DNA from: Vibrio sp. HDW18
Lineage (GTDB): Bacteria; Pseudomonadota; Gammaproteobacteria; Enterobacterales; Vibrionaceae
Assembly: GCF_011306175.1 (NCBI RefSeq)
Contig: NZ_CP049913.1
Span: 1,550,001-1,614,000 of the forward strand
DNA length: 64,000 bases
Direction: 5' to 3'
Shown here: one piece after another, positions 18,119 through 28,132 of the stretch
How the letters are laid out: each line of letters begins with the position of its first letter
How positions within the stretch are numbered: the first letter of the stretch is position 1
The notes under the pieces: generated by a model
The model's database searches: none
The model's input: only the letters and a program-made list of their open reading frames with translations
What the model was told of the DNA's origin: nothing
Made by a program: the position numbers and the translations under genes

Positions 18119-19135
18119 ATGAGCAAACCCATTGTATTGAGTGGTGTTCAACCGTCAGGTGAACTAAGTATCGGTAACTATTTGGGTGCGCTGCGTCAAT
18201 GGCAACAGATGCAAGATGATTATGATTGCCAATATTGTGTGGTGGATCTGCATGCGATTACCGTGCGCCAAGATCCGCAAGCACTGTATGAAGTAACGCT
18301 TGATGCACTGGCAATCTGCTTGGCAGTCGGGGTTGATCCCGAAAAGAGCACGCTGTTTGTTCAATCCCATGTGCCGGAGCATGCGCAACTGAGTTGGGTG
18401 TTAAACTGTTATACCCAGATGGGTGAACTGAACCGCATGACTCAATTCAAGGACAAATCCGCACGGTATGCCAATGATGTGAATGTCGGTTTGTTTGGTT
18501 ATCCGGTGTTGATGGCGGCAGACATTCTGCTGTATGGTGCGCACCAAGTGCCTGTCGGCAGTGATCAGAAGCAGCATTTAGAACTGGCGCGCGATATCGC
18601 GACCCGTTTCAATAATATTTATGCCCCAGAGCAGCCGATTTTTACCATTCCAGAGCCTTATATCCCAACCGTGAATGCGCGCGTGATGAGTCTGCAAGAT
18701 GCGACTAAGAAAATGTCGAAATCGGACGATAACCGCAAAAATGTGATCACCTTGCTGGAAGATCCTAAATCGATCATCAAGAAGATCAACAAAGCGCAAA
18801 CCGATGCCGAAACTCCGCCGCGGATCGCCTACGATGTAGAGAATAAAGCCGGAATTGCTAACTTGATGGGACTGTATTCCGCTGCCACCGGGCAAACTTT
18901 TGCGCAAATTGAAGCGCAATACGCTGGGGTGGAGATGTATGGCCCATTTAAGAAAGACGTTGGTGAAGCGCTGGTGGCGATGCTGGAGCCTATTCAGGCG
19001 CAATACCAGCGGATTCGCAGTGATCGTGCCTATCTTAACAGCGTGATGAGTGATGGTGCAGAGAAAGCCTCAGCCAAGGCGCAGCAAACGCTACAACAAG
19101 TCTATGCGGCCGTCGGATTTGTGGCACGCCCATAA
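18119..19135 (+). CDS. trpS: Tryptophanyl-tRNA synthetase
   Basis: Class I aminoacyl-tRNA synthetase charging tRNA-Trp. The 338 residues carry the HIGH-like SIGNYLGAL near the start and the KMSKS loop KKMSKSDDN at about residue 200. ATG 18119 is chosen because AAGGAAA precedes it; a longer frame from 18077 has no ribosome site. Length equals the usual bacterial enzyme. Separate terminators on both sides suggest its own promoter or read-through from gph. Confidence 0.97.
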   Translation: MSKPIVLSGVQPSGELSIGNYLGALRQWQQMQDDYDCQYCVVDLHAITVRQDPQALYEVTLDALAICLAVGVDPEKSTLFVQSHVPEHAQLSWVLNCYTQMGELNRMTQFKDKSARYANDVNVGLFGYPVLMAADILLYGAHQVPVGSDQKQHLELARDIATRFNNIYAPEQPIFTIPEPYIPTVNARVMSLQDATKKMSKSDDNRKNVITLLEDPKSIIKKINKAQTDAETPPRIAYDVENKAGIANLMGLYSAATGQTFAQIEAQYAGVEMYGPFKKDVGEALVAMLEPIQAQYQRIRSDRAYLNSVMSDGAEKASAKAQQTLQQVYAAVGFVARP

Positions 19136-19188
19136 GCTTGTGTGATTGAGCTATATCCACTGCGTTATTGCTTGGATCGGCGGAAAAA

Positions 19189-19214
19189 TAAAGGCTAGCT
19201 TGCGCTAGCCTTTA
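19189..19214. terminator. Bidirectional terminator between trpS and rimO
   Basis: Stem TAAAGGCTAGC / GCTAGCCTTTA with loop TTGC, flanked by A-rich sequence on the left and TTTATTTAT on the right, so it can serve both converging genes. Confidence 0.8.
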
Positions 19215-19235
19215 TTTATGGGTTCTGTACTCGAT

Positions 19236-20648
19236 TTACTGTGCGTCGCGCTGTACGCTGCCCCACAGATCATATTCATCGGCGTGTTCGATAAGCACCT
19301 TGACCCGCTCACCCGGTTGTAGGCCAGTTTCCCCATTGAGATAGACTAAGCCATCAATTTCAGGAGCATCGGCGTAGGTACGGCCAATCGCGCCTTCTTC
19401 ATCGACTTCATCAATCAGCACTTGCATGGTGCTGCCAATCCGCTTCTGCAGTTTGGCGGCGCTGATCGCTTGTTGCACCAGCATAAAGCGCTCGAAACGA
19501 TCTTGTTTCACTTCTTCCGGGATCTGATCTGCAATTTCATTGGCCGTAGCCCCTTCGACGGGGGAATACTTAAAGCAGCCAACGCGATCGAGTTGGGCTT
19601 GTTGCAGCCAATCCAGCAGGATCTGGAAATCTTGTTCCGTTTCGCCTGGGAAGCCGACGATAAAGGTTGAGCGGATCACCAGCTCTGGGCAGATCTCTCG
19701 CCATCTTTTAATCTGCTCTAAGGTGCGTTCCGCTTGTCCTGGGCGCTTCATTATTTTCAGCACTCGTGGACTGGCGTGTTGGAACGGAATATCTAGGTAA
19801 GGCAGTACTTTGCCTTGCGCCATCAAATGGATCAGCTCATCGACATGCGGGTAAGGGTAGACATAGTGCAAACGTACCCAAATCCCCATTTTGCCGAGCT
19901 CTTCACTCAGTGCTTTGATATTGTGGCGCACTGGTGAACCGTTGGCAAAACCGAGGCTGTGCTTGGTATCCACCCCGTAAGCGCTGGTATCTTGGCTGAT
20001 CACCAGTAGCTCTTTTACCCCAGCGTTTTTCAGGCGTTCCGCTTCGCTAAGAATATCGCCCACTGGACGGCTGACTAAGTCACCGCGCATCGAGGGAATA
20101 ATGCAGAAAGTACAGCGGTGATTACATCCTTCGGAAATTTTTAGGTAAGCGTAATGCTTGGGAGTCAGTTTGACCCCGTGGTCCGGCACTAGGCTGGTAA
20201 AGGGGTTATGAGTGGGTTTCGGTGCGTATTGGTGTACCTGCTCCAAGACATTTTGATAAGCGTGCGGGCCGGTAATGGCTAATACATTGGGATGCACTTG
20301 GCGAATTTCATTTTCGCGCGCGCCAAGGCAGCCAGTGACAATCACTTTGCCGTTTTCTGTGAGCGCCTCACCAATCGTATCAAGCGACTCTTGTACCGCA
20401 CTATCGATAAAGCCACAGGTGTTGACAATCACTACGTCGGCATCGTGATAACTATTGACGATGTCATACCCCTCGGTACGCAGTTGGGTCAAAATGCGTT
20501 CTGAATCGACCAAGTTTTTCGGGCAACCTAACGAAACAAAACCAATTTTATTGCCTGTGGTTTGACCGATTTGGCTCTGTTGTACGAGGGTTTTTTTCGC
20601 CGTTTCCAAGGTTGTCGTTTGGTTGGGCGTAAAAGTCTGAACTGTCAT
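19236..20648 (-). CDS. rimO: Ribosomal protein S12 methylthiotransferase RimO
   Basis: Radical-SAM enzyme of 470 residues that adds a methylthio group to an aspartate of S12. N-terminal MTTase domain with [16 protein letters not shown] and VTGCLGARE supplies three cysteines for one Fe-S cluster. The radical-SAM motif CNHRCTFC binds the second. A C-terminal TRAM domain starts near [12 protein letters not shown]. The N-terminus is about 30 residues longer than E. coli RimO ([19 protein letters not shown]), as in other vibrios. Confidence 0.96.
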   Translation of the reverse strand: MTVQTFTPNQTTTLETAKKTLVQQSQIGQTTGNKIGFVSLGCPKNLVDSERILTQLRTEGYDIVNSYHDADVVIVNTCGFIDSAVQESLDTIGEALTENGKVIVTGCLGARENEIRQVHPNVLAITGPHAYQNVLEQVHQYAPKPTHNPFTSLVPDHGVKLTPKHYAYLKISEGCNHRCTFCIIPSMRGDLVSRPVGDILSEAERLKNAGVKELLVISQDTSAYGVDTKHSLGFANGSPVRHNIKALSEELGKMGIWVRLHYVYPYPHVDELIHLMAQGKVLPYLDIPFQHASPRVLKIMKRPGQAERTLEQIKRWREICPELVIRSTFIVGFPGETEQDFQILLDWLQQAQLDRVGCFKYSPVEGATANEIADQIPEEVKQDRFERFMLVQQAISAAKLQKRIGSTMQVLIDEVDEEGAIGRTYADAPEIDGLVYLNGETGLQPGERVKVLIEHADEYDLWGSVQRDAQ

Positions 20649-20836
20649 TGCTCTGTGTGCTACCTGATAATTATCGGATCACCGCCCAGATCACCAAGGT
20701 GTGGTGGCAATCGGTACGGGTATAAAAGTCGGCGAATTATAACTGAGCCGGGGAAATTGGGTAGAGCCGAGGGTGCAAAATTGCGTAAAAAAGCACCCAC
20801 CAAGCGCGGCTAAAGTTGGTATGTTTGGCTTAAACC

Positions 20837-20864
20837 TTGCCTTTAAAAGCCAGTGTTGCACAAT
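20837..20864 (+). promoter_or_regulatory. Possible sigma-70 promoter for pabA
   Basis: TTGCCT (20837-20842) and CACAAT (20859-20864) separated by 16 bases, about 35 bases before the pabA start. Only a moderate match. Confidence 0.35.
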
Positions 20865-20899
20865 AGCGCGCACGATTTTCATCGCTCAAGGAGGTATGC

Positions 20900-21493
20900 A
20901 TGCTGCTGATGATCGATAACTACGATTCGTTTACCTACAACCTGTATCAATACTTCTGTGAGTTAGGGGCTAAGGTCAAGGTGGTGCGCAATGATCAGAT
21001 TGATCTCGATGGTATCAAGGCGTTAGCGCCGAGCCATCTGGTGATCTCTCCCGGGCCTTGTACCCCAAATGAGGCGGGCATTTCGCTGGCAGCGATTGAG
21101 CATTTTGCTGGCCAGCTACCGATTTTAGGTGTCTGTTTAGGGCACCAAGCGATGGCGCAAGCGTTTGGTGGTCAAGTGGTGCGCGCACGTCAGGTGATGC
21201 ACGGTAAAACCTCGCCGATCCGCCATAGCGGACAAGGCTTATTTGCTGGACTGAATAATCCACTGACCGTGACTCGCTATCACTCATTGGTGGTGAAAAA
21301 TGAGACGCTACCGGCGTGCTTTGAGCTAACGGCATGGACAGAGCTCAGTGATGGTCGTGTTGATGAAATCATGGGCTTTCAACATAAAAGCCTAGCACTA
21401 GAAGCGGTGCAGTTTCATCCAGAGTCGATTAAAACCGAGCAGGGTCACCAGTTGTTGGCCAATTTCTTACGTCGCTATACCCTTCCTACTTGA
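20900..21493 (+). CDS. pabA: Aminodeoxychorismate synthase glutamine amidotransferase
   Basis: Class I glutamine amidotransferase of 197 residues that supplies ammonia to PabB for p-aminobenzoate and folate, and possibly to TrpE. Nucleophile Cys79 lies in [16 protein letters not shown], and the His-Glu pair in [14 protein letters not shown] full AAGGAGGT ribosome site is present. The last five residues, YTLPT, and the stop codon lie inside an ERIC element, so the original 3' end has been replaced. Confidence 0.93.
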   Translation: MLLMIDNYDSFTYNLYQYFCELGAKVKVVRNDQIDLDGIKALAPSHLVISPGPCTPNEAGISLAAIEHFAGQLPILGVCLGHQAMAQAFGGQVVRARQVMHGKTSPIRHSGQGLFAGLNNPLTVTRYHSLVVKNETLPACFELTAWTELSDGRVDEIMGFQHKSLALEAVQFHPESIKTEQGHQLLANFLRRYTLPT

Positions 21494-21604
21494 GGCTGCA
21501 GTGGTGTTGGCTACGTTCATTCACCCCCAATCACATAGTTTACCTATGCTCATGGGGACTCACTCACTTGCCGCCTACCTGCAACTCCAAGTTGTTTGGG
21601 TATA
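21476..21604 (+). repeat. ERIC element, copy 2
   Basis: 129 bp bounded by TATACCC and GGGTATA. It carries the ERIC core: GCAGTGGTGTTGGCTACG, CACATAGTTTACCTATG, and CACTCACTTGCCGCCTACCT. It begins inside pabA and supplies the last five codons and the stop, then ends 109 bases before argD. Confidence 0.9.
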
Positions 21605-21634
21605 GTTCTTCGTTTTCTGAGCTATTTTTAATTT

Positions 21635-21683
21635 TTCATAAAAAAAGCTTCATAAAAAAACGTTTTTATTGCATAAGTAATCA
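21635..21683 (+). promoter_or_regulatory. AT-rich upstream region of argD with possible ArgR site
   Basis: TTCATAAAAAAA occurs twice (21635-21646 and 21649-21660), two bases apart. Next comes TGCATAAGTAATCA (21670-21683), matching the ARG box TGAAT-N4-ATTCA at 8 of 10 positions. It lies 30 bases before the argD ATG, so ArgR repression is plausible. I did not find a second good ARG box, which weakens the call. Confidence 0.35.
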
Positions 21684-21713
21684 TTAGTGACGCAGTGTTG
21701 CAAGGAGTGGTTA

Positions 21714-22928
21714 ATGATGATGGAAGCGAGTGTCGATCGGAGTTGGTTTGATGAGGTAATGGTACCTTGCTACAACCCGATGGAGTTTATCCCTGTCAAA
21801 GGGGTTGGTTGCAAAGTGTGGGATCAGCATGGCCGCGAGTATATTGATTTTGCAGGAGGGATTGCGGTGAGTTGCTTGGGGCATTGCCACCCTGTGATGG
21901 TTGAAGCCTTGACCACTCAAGCGAATAAGCTGTGGCATGTGAGTAATATCATGACCAATGAACCCGCCTTACGGCTGGCCAAAAAACTTACCCAAGTCAG
22001 TTTTGCTGAAAAGGTCTTTTTTGCCAATTCAGGCGCGGAAGCCAACGAAGCGGCCCTGAAACTGGCGCGTCGTTATGCGGCGGATGTATATGGCGCTGAA
22101 AAATCGGAAATCATTGCTTTTAATCAAGGGTTCCATGGTCGCACTTTGTTTACCGTTTCGGTCGGTGGTCAAGCAGCCTATTCGGATGGTTTTGGGCCGA
22201 AACCGGGCGATATTGTGCATCTGCCTTATAATGATCTGGCGGCGTTACAAGCACAAATATCTGATCGCACTTGCGCGGTGATGATGGAACCGCTGCAGGG
22301 CGAAGGCGGGATTATTGCGCCCAGCGGCGAATTTGTGCAAGCGGTACGCGAATTGTGTGACAAACACCATGCGCTGCTGATTTTTGATGAAGTACAAACT
22401 GGCAATGGTCGCACCGGTGATTTTTATGCCTATCAAGGGCTAGGGATCACGCCGGATATTCTTAGCACCGCCAAGTCGCTCGGTGGTGGTTTCCCGATTG
22501 GTGCGATTTTGACCACGGCGAAACTTGCGCAACATATGCAGGTTGGTGTGCACGGTTCGACTTACGGTGGCAATCCATTAGCGTGCGCAGTGGCGGAAGC
22601 GGTGGTCGATTTTGTGTCCCAGCCGGATATTTTGGCTGGCGTTCGGCAGCGTGAGCAGTGGATGCGTGCGGAGTTGGCAAAAATTAATCAAAAATATCAC
22701 CTATTCCAAGAAGTGCGCGGTAAAGGCTTATTGCTGGGGGCGGTGTTGAATGAACAATGGCAAGGCCGTGCACGGGATATTTTGCTGGCTGCTGGTCAGC
22801 AGGGGTTGCTGGTCTTGATGGCCGGAGCGAGTGTGGTGCGTTTTACTCCGTCATTAATCATTAGTCAGCAAGAGATTGCCGAGGGGATGGCGCGTTTAGA
22901 TAGCGCTATCGCCACGCTGGTTGGTTAG
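21714..22928 (+). CDS. argD: Acetylornithine / succinylornithine aminotransferase
   Basis: PLP enzyme of 404 residues that transaminates N-acetylornithine in arginine synthesis and, in this family, often succinylornithine in arginine breakdown and diaminopimelate precursor. Family marks: [53 protein letters not shown], and the PLP lysine in [16 protein letters not shown] 21714, first of three ATG in a row, follows AAGGAG by six bases. In related vibrios astA and astD follow; here crp comes next, so the ast catabolic operon is not present at this locus. Confidence 0.94.
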   Translation: MMMEASVDRSWFDEVMVPCYNPMEFIPVKGVGCKVWDQHGREYIDFAGGIAVSCLGHCHPVMVEALTTQANKLWHVSNIMTNEPALRLAKKLTQVSFAEKVFFANSGAEANEAALKLARRYAADVYGAEKSEIIAFNQGFHGRTLFTVSVGGQAAYSDGFGPKPGDIVHLPYNDLAALQAQISDRTCAVMMEPLQGEGGIIAPSGEFVQAVRELCDKHHALLIFDEVQTGNGRTGDFYAYQGLGITPDILSTAKSLGGGFPIGAILTTAKLAQHMQVGVHGSTYGGNPLACAVAEAVVDFVSQPDILAGVRQREQWMRAELAKINQKYHLFQEVRGKGLLLGAVLNEQWQGRARDILLAAGQQGLLVLMAGASVVRFTPSLIISQQEIAEGMARLDSAIATLVG

Positions 22929-22952
22929 TCATCCGCTGATACACTAAACTAA

Positions 22953-22988
22953 AAAAAGAGCCACCCAATGCAACGGGTGGCTCTTTTT
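22953..22988. terminator. Bidirectional terminator between argD and crp
   Basis: A 14-bp stem AAAAAGAGCCACCC / GGGTGGCTCTTTTT with an 8-base loop. The A and T runs at its two ends allow it to stop both converging transcripts. Confidence 0.9.
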
Positions 22989-23012
22989 ATCGATCTGGTG
23001 ATCACGCAATAG

Positions 23013-23645
23013 TTAGCGAGTACCGTACACCACGATAGTTTTACCGTGAGCAGAGATCAGATTTTGCTCTTCCAGCATCTTGAGGATGCGGCCAACGGTT
23101 TCACGTGAACAGCCAACAATTTGACCAATCTCTTGACGGGTGATTTTGATCTGCATGCCATCAGGGTGGGTCATAGCATCAGGTTGACGTGCTAGGTTGA
23201 GCAGAGTTTGGGCAATCCGACCGGTGACGTCTAAGAACGCCAGGTCACCCACTTTTTGGCTAGTGACTTGCAGACGGCGAGCCATTTGACCTGAAAGGCG
23301 CATCAAAATATCAGGGTTAACCTGGATCAATTGACGGAATTTCTTAAATGAGATTTCAGCCACTTCACAAGGTGTTTTAGCTCGAACCCAAGCGGTACGC
23401 TCTTGGCCTTCTTCAAAGAGGCCCAGTTCACCGATGAAATCACCTTGGTTTAGGTAAGAGAGGATCATCTCTTTACCTTCTTCATCTTTAATCAGTACCG
23501 CGACAGAACCTTTGACGATGTAATACAGCGTTTCCGCTTTCTCACCCGCGTGGATCAGTGTGCTTTTTGATGGGTACTTATGAATGTGACAATGTGAAAG
23601 AAACCACTCTAGTGTTGGATCGGTTTGAGGTTTACCTAGAACCAT
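23013..23645 (-). CDS. crp: cAMP receptor protein
   Basis: Global regulator of 210 residues, almost identical to E. coli CRP. The cAMP-binding beta roll contains [19 protein letters not shown] (Thr where E. coli has Ser83). The C-terminal helix-turn-helix is [25 protein letters not shown] lies upstream of the ATG. In vibrios it controls sugar use, competence and virulence. A CRP-like site at 23839-23854 in its own upstream region fits autoregulation. Confidence 0.98.
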   Translation of the reverse strand: MVLGKPQTDPTLEWFLSHCHIHKYPSKSTLIHAGEKAETLYYIVKGSVAVLIKDEEGKEMILSYLNQGDFIGELGLFEEGQERTAWVRAKTPCEVAEISFKKFRQLIQVNPDILMRLSGQMARRLQVTSQKVGDLAFLDVTGRIAQTLLNLARQPDAMTHPDGMQIKITRQEIGQIVGCSRETVGRILKMLEEQNLISAHGKTIVVYGTR

Positions 23646-23838
23646 AATTATCTCACTTCCTCTGCAGGGTACGCTTGCCGCTATCCATATTTTAGCGAAG
23701 CCTCAATTGGGTTTACTAGAATAAAAGGTGTTACCTAGTGCTGCAAGCTCTCTTATGTTTCGATTGAGAATAGTAGCGTCTTTCCAAAATGATTTCTTGA
23801 TTTTAATCGTGTCACTGGCCTGATTTGCTACGCAAAAA

Positions 23839-23854
23839 TGTGCACATGATCACG
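23839..23854. promoter_or_regulatory. CRP-like site upstream of crp
   Basis: TGTGC-N6-TCACG matches 8 of the 10 conserved half-site bases (TGTGA-N6-TCACA). It lies 194 bases upstream of the crp start, between prkB and crp. Autoregulation of crp is known in enterics. Confidence 0.45.
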
Positions 23855-23887
23855 GTATGAAAAGTAAGCATTCATAACTGGTCGGAG

Positions 23888-24757
23888 CTAACCAATTTTT
23901 CCGGTTTCAATCAGTTGCTGCAGCAGTGGGCGTACAATTAAATCCATCGCAAAACTCATCTTGCCGCCGGGGACAACGATGGTGTTATGGCGTGACATAA
24001 ATGAGCCATCAATCATCGCCAATAGGTATGGAAAATCGACGTTTTTAATGCCACGGAAGCGGATCACCACAAAACTCTCATCCAAGGTTGGGATGCCTTT
24101 TGCGTTGAGCGGGTTGGAGGTATCGACGGTCGGTACCCGTTGAAAGTTAATATGGGTGCGTGAAAATTGTGGGGTGATGAAGTTGAGGTAGTCATCCATT
24201 GAACGGACGATCGAATCCATTACCGCTTCACGTGAATGTCCACGATCGCGGGTATCACGCACGTATTTCTGGATCCACTCAAGGTTAACAATCGGCACCA
24301 TGCCAATCAGAAAATCAACGTGCTGTGCAACATTGACTGCGCCATCAACGACGCCACCGTGTAAGCCTTCATAAAACAGCACATCTGAGTTTTCTGGCAG
24401 CGCTTGCCAAGGGGTAAAGGTGCCTGGGATTTGATGATATGGCACGGCTTCGTCAAACGAATGTAAGTAGCGGCGAACTTGGCCGGTACCGCTTTTGCCA
24501 TATTGACGAAAGAACTCTTCTAGCGCTGAGAAGTCGTTGGCTTGTGGACCAAAATAGCTGATATGGCGACCTTGTTCTCGGGCTTTGCGGATTTCACTAT
24601 CCATTTCAGGGCGGGTGAAGCGATGAAAGCTGTCTCCCTCAACCCATGCTGGTTTAATGTCCATTATATTGAACATTTTACGAAATGCTTCTGAGGTGGT
24701 GGTAGTGCCGGCACCGGAAGAGCCGGTCACCGCAATGATGGGGTGTTTCGCTGACAT
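23888..24757 (-). CDS. prkB: Phosphoribulokinase-family protein PrkB
   Basis: 289 residues, the same length as E. coli PrkB, whose cellular substrate is not established. The P-loop reads GSSGAGTTTTSEAF (residues 10-23), followed by WVEGDSFHRFTRPEM and the distal acidic FYEGLHGG. ATG 24757 (MSAKHPIIAVTG) is chosen because the extra 19 residues of the longer frame are unlike the family. It lies downstream of yheU and upstream of crp, in the same direction as both. Confidence 0.92.
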   Translation of the reverse strand: MSAKHPIIAVTGSSGAGTTTTSEAFRKMFNIMDIKPAWVEGDSFHRFTRPEMDSEIRKAREQGRHISYFGPQANDFSALEEFFRQYGKSGTGQVRRYLHSFDEAVPYHQIPGTFTPWQALPENSDVLFYEGLHGGVVDGAVNVAQHVDFLIGMVPIVNLEWIQKYVRDTRDRGHSREAVMDSIVRSMDDYLNFITPQFSRTHINFQRVPTVDTSNPLNAKGIPTLDESFVVIRFRGIKNVDFPYLLAMIDGSFMSRHNTIVVPGGKMSFAMDLIVRPLLQQLIETGKIG

Positions 24758-24851
24758 GACAAACCTTGTCCTTAAGTCCTTGAATTGGGTGCCCACTTGG
24801 CTCCCGTTGCTCAATGACTATAGCACGGTCAAGGTTGTCGTCACTGCTGAG

Positions 24852-25061
24852 TTAAAATGGTTGGCATTTAATATCGACGCTTTCATGCAATTCGGAATAG
24901 ACGATTGCCGCTTGCCCAGTTTGTAATTGAACGCGTACTTGCGCTATTTTTTCCTCCAGTGACACTTCTATATCGCCATAATCCGTGCCTTCACGCAGCA
25001 CAAATTCTCGGATCAAATTGTTGAGTGTTGTTGGTGCAATTTGTTGCCAGGGAATGATCAT
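24852..25061 (-). CDS. yheU: YheU family (UPF0270) protein
   Basis: 69 residues of unknown function. It matches E. coli YheU well: [29 protein letters not shown] against [29 protein letters not shown], and [14 protein letters not shown] [10 protein letters not shown] near the end. GAGGT lies four bases before the ATG. Upstream of prkB and downstream of yheS as in E. coli, but without yheT between. Confidence 0.9.
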   Translation of the reverse strand: MIIPWQQIAPTTLNNLIREFVLREGTDYGDIEVSLEEKIAQVRVQLQTGQAAIVYSELHESVDIKCQPF

Positions 25062-25201
25062 CAATACCTCTTGATTTGATAACCGATTGCTCGGCTTTCA
25101 CCGCACGAGTGATCGGGGGGATCTGTGTTATCTCGCTGTCGGTGAAGTGGTCGAGCGAGATAACCAGCGTCGCGGCTAGATGGTTTGTGCGCTAGCGTGC
25201 T

Positions 25202-27118
25202 TTAAGCATTAAATTGCTGTTCCATCTCTTCTAAGATTTCCTGTTCGCTCATCCAGGCTAGTTCGACTTGCTCTAGCTCGGATTTGGCGGCCGCTTGTTT
25301 GGCCAACACCTCAGTCAGAGTGGCTTTATTTTCGGCTTGGTACAGTGCGCTATCCGCTAACTGGTTTTCCATCTCACCGATCTGTTGGTTCAGTTGGTCG
25401 AGTTTATTTTCCAACTGGGTCAGTTTTTTGCGAATGGGCGCAGTGAGCTTACGAAAATCGGCTTCACGGCGCTTTTGCTCTTTTTTGGCCGCTGCACTGT
25501 TGCTGCTGTTGGTGTTACTGCTAGTTTGGGTTTCTTTGCGTTCGGCTTTTTGCTGATCGGTCAGCCATTTGTAGTAGTCATTTAAGTCACCATCAAATGG
25601 CGCAACTTGGTGATCATGCACTAAATAGAGATCATCGGTGGTGGCGCGCAGTAAGTAACGATCGTGGCTGACGATCACCATTGCGCCTTCATAGCTTTGC
25701 AATGCTAAAGTCAGCGCCTGACGCATATCCAAATCCAGATGGTTGGTCGGTTCGTCGAGCAGCAGTAGGTTGGGCTTTTGCCATACAATCAGTGCCAGCA
25801 CTAAACGGGCTTTTTCACCGCCAGAGAAGGGCGCAACTTTTTCGAGTGCTTTTTCACCATGAAACCCAAAGCTGCCTAGGTAGTTACGCAGCTCTAACTC
25901 ATTTTTATCGGGGGCGATTTGCATCATGTGCTGCAGCGGAGTCTCTTCTGGATGCAGGGTTTCTAACTGATGCTGGGCAAAGTAGCCAATTTTTACCCCT
26001 TGCGAGTAGCTGCAGTCACCCGATTGTGGTATCAGCTCCCCAGAGAGCAGTTTGATCAAGGTCGATTTACCGGCTCCGTTACGGCCAAGCAAACCGATGC
26101 GGCTGCCGGGCACCAAATTCAAGCGGATTTTTTCCAGAATTAAGTTATCGCCGTAGCCCGCCGCCACTTGATCCATCATCAGGATCGGGTTAGGTAGCGC
26201 GGCTGGCTCACGAAATTCAAAACTGAACGGGTTATCAAATTGGGCTGGCAGCACGGTTTCCATCCGCTCTAACGCTTTGAGTCGGCTTTGTGCTTGGCGA
26301 GCTTTCGACGCTTTATAGCGAAAGCGATCAATATAGCTTTGCATGTGCGCCATCTGTTTTTGCTGCTTTTGATAGGCGGCTTGTTGTTGGAGCATTTTTT
26401 GCGCGCGTTGGTGCTCAAACGATGAGTAGTTACCGGTGTATTCGTTTAAAGTCTGATTCTCAATATGCACAATCCGATTGATGATCGGGTCGAGGAAGTC
26501 TCGGTCATGGGAAATCAGGATCAGCGTACCAGGATAGCTTTGTAACCAACGTTCGAGCCACATTACCGCGTCCAAATCTAAGTGGTTGGTCGGCTCATCG
26601 AGCAGCAGTAAATCTGAGCGGCAAATCAGTGCTTGTGCCAGGTTTAAACGCATTCGCCAACCACCGGAAAATTGGGTCAGATTCCAGCTCATCTGCGGTT
26701 GTGAAAAGCCCAAGCCGTCCAGCAGCTCTGAGGCGCGAGCGCGAATACTATAACCACCAACCATTTCGATTTTGCCGTGCAGCTCCGCCACTTTCGTGCC
26801 GTTATCGGCCATTTCCGCCTCAGCTAATTGACTTTCTAGCTCGCGATATTCGCGATCGCCATCAATCACATACTCCAGTGCGGTGCGATCTAGGGCTGGG
26901 GTTTCTTGTGCTACCCAAGCTAATTCCCAGTAAGCGGGTTGGCTGAACGATCCCGCATCAATTGAGAGTTCATCTTTCAGCAATGCAAACAGGGTTGATT
27001 TACCACAGCCGTTTTTACCGACTAAACCGACTTTATCGCCGGGATGAATGGTGGCTGAAGCGTGCTCAAGGAGGGGTTTACCGCCGCGCAGTAGCTGAAT
27101 ATCAGAAAAGGTAATCAT
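25202..27118 (-). CDS. yheS: ABC-F family ATPase YheS
   Basis: Soluble protein of 638 residues with two ABC domains and no membrane part; ABC-F proteins act on the ribosome. Walker A GKNGCGKST (near 34) and GRNGAGKST, signatures FSGGWRMRLNLAQAL and FSGGEKARLVLALI, and Walker B LLLLDEPTNHLDL in each half. A basic linker (QKQQKQMAHMQSYIDRFRYKASKARQAQSRLK) joins the two. The C-terminal tail is an alpha-helical coiled coil rich in Lys, Glu and Gln. Confidence 0.93.
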   Translation of the reverse strand: MITFSDIQLLRGGKPLLEHASATIHPGDKVGLVGKNGCGKSTLFALLKDELSIDAGSFSQPAYWELAWVAQETPALDRTALEYVIDGDREYRELESQLAEAEMADNGTKVAELHGKIEMVGGYSIRARASELLDGLGFSQPQMSWNLTQFSGGWRMRLNLAQALICRSDLLLLDEPTNHLDLDAVMWLERWLQSYPGTLILISHDRDFLDPIINRIVHIENQTLNEYTGNYSSFEHQRAQKMLQQQAAYQKQQKQMAHMQSYIDRFRYKASKARQAQSRLKALERMETVLPAQFDNPFSFEFREPAALPNPILMMDQVAAGYGDNLILEKIRLNLVPGSRIGLLGRNGAGKSTLIKLLSGELIPQSGDCSYSQGVKIGYFAQHQLETLHPEETPLQHMMQIAPDKNELELRNYLGSFGFHGEKALEKVAPFSGGEKARLVLALIVWQKPNLLLLDEPTNHLDLDMRQALTLALQSYEGAMVIVSHDRYLLRATTDDLYLVHDHQVAPFDGDLNDYYKWLTDQQKAERKETQTSSNTNSSNSAAAKKEQKRREADFRKLTAPIRKKLTQLENKLDQLNQQIGEMENQLADSALYQAENKATLTEVLAKQAAAKSELEQVELAWMSEQEILEEMEQQFNA

Positions 27119-27354
27119 AAAAAATCGTTTATCGCCGGTTGAATTTGCGCTCGGAATAGTAGGTGGAATAAGGATAAAAGTCGATCATTATACCGATTCG
27201 GGTATGATTGCGCCGAGTCAGCATGCCGATCCGTCGATGATGGGAATTTTTAAGCCGGAGTAATTGAGTTTCTGCGTGTGATCTTCATAATATCGACAAC
27301 TTTTTTCTTTTGGCGGGTATTTGGCCGTCGAGAGACAACCTCCCTGGAGCAGTT

Positions 27355-27957
27355 ATGAAAATTGAAAAAAACACGGTAGCAAGTCTTGCTTACCAATTGA
27401 CTATCGAAGATGGCGTGGTAGTGGATCAGTCTACGGTTGAGGCACCACTGGATTACCTGCACGGTCACAATAACCTGATTTCAGGTCTTGAGCGTGAGCT
27501 AGAAGGCAAAGTGGCGGGCGATAAGTTTACCGTAACGATTGCACCGGAAGATGCATATGGCGAACACAATGCTGACTTAGTGCAACGTGTTCCTGCGGAT
27601 GTGTTCCAAGGTGTTGATGAGTTGGAAGTGGGTATGCGTTTCTTGGCCGATACCGATCAAGGCCCGATCCCTGTTGAAATCACTGAAGTTGATGGTGATG
27701 AAGTGGTGGTTGATGGTAACCACATGCTGGCTGGTCAATCACTGACTTTCAGTGTTGAAGTGGTCGCGGTGCGCGCTGCTACTGAAGAAGAGATGGCACA
27801 CGGTCATATTCACCAAGAAGGTGGCTGCTGTGGTGGTCATGATCATGACCACGATCATGAAGGCGGTTGCTGTGGTGGCGAAGGCCACGATCATGACCAT
27901 CACGGTCATGGTAAAAAAGAAGGCTGCTGTGGCGGCGGTAGCTGCGGTTCACACTAA
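27355..27957 (+). CDS. slyD: FKBP-type peptidyl-prolyl isomerase SlyD
   Basis: Cytosolic chaperone and prolyl isomerase of 200 residues that also delivers nickel. Residues 1-70 and 120-145 form the FKBP domain (VDQSTVEAPLDYLHGHNNLISGLE; AYGEHNADLVQRVP); the insert-in-flap domain lies between. The last 50 residues are almost only His, Asp, Gly and Cys (GGCCGGHDHDHDHEGGCCGG and more), a metal-binding tail. ATG 27355 follows TGGAG; an upstream reading lacks a ribosome site. Divergent from yheS. Confidence 0.96.
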   Translation: MKIEKNTVASLAYQLTIEDGVVVDQSTVEAPLDYLHGHNNLISGLERELEGKVAGDKFTVTIAPEDAYGEHNADLVQRVPADVFQGVDELEVGMRFLADTDQGPIPVEITEVDGDEVVVDGNHMLAGQSLTFSVEVVAVRAATEEEMAHGHIHQEGGCCGGHDHDHDHEGGCCGGEGHDHDHHGHGKKEGCCGGGSCGSH

Positions 27958-28010
27958 GTGTAAAGCCGCCGACTAGCTGATAACAGATTGGTCTAGTCAG
28001 GTCTATTGGC

Positions 28011-28045
28011 AAAGCGCTCACCGCGATCCGGTTAGCGCTTTTTTT
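28011..28045 (+). terminator. Terminator after slyD
   Basis: Stem AAAGCGCT-C-ACCG / CGGT-T-AGCGCTTT with a short loop followed by a T run to 28045. Strong intrinsic terminator. Confidence 0.9.
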
Positions 28046-28132
28046 GTGGCTGATTTTTTGCTTTTTATCGATAGACTACGGCTTAAGCCCCATACCACCA
28101 TGATGCGTGGTATACCGTTGGAGAAACTGGTT

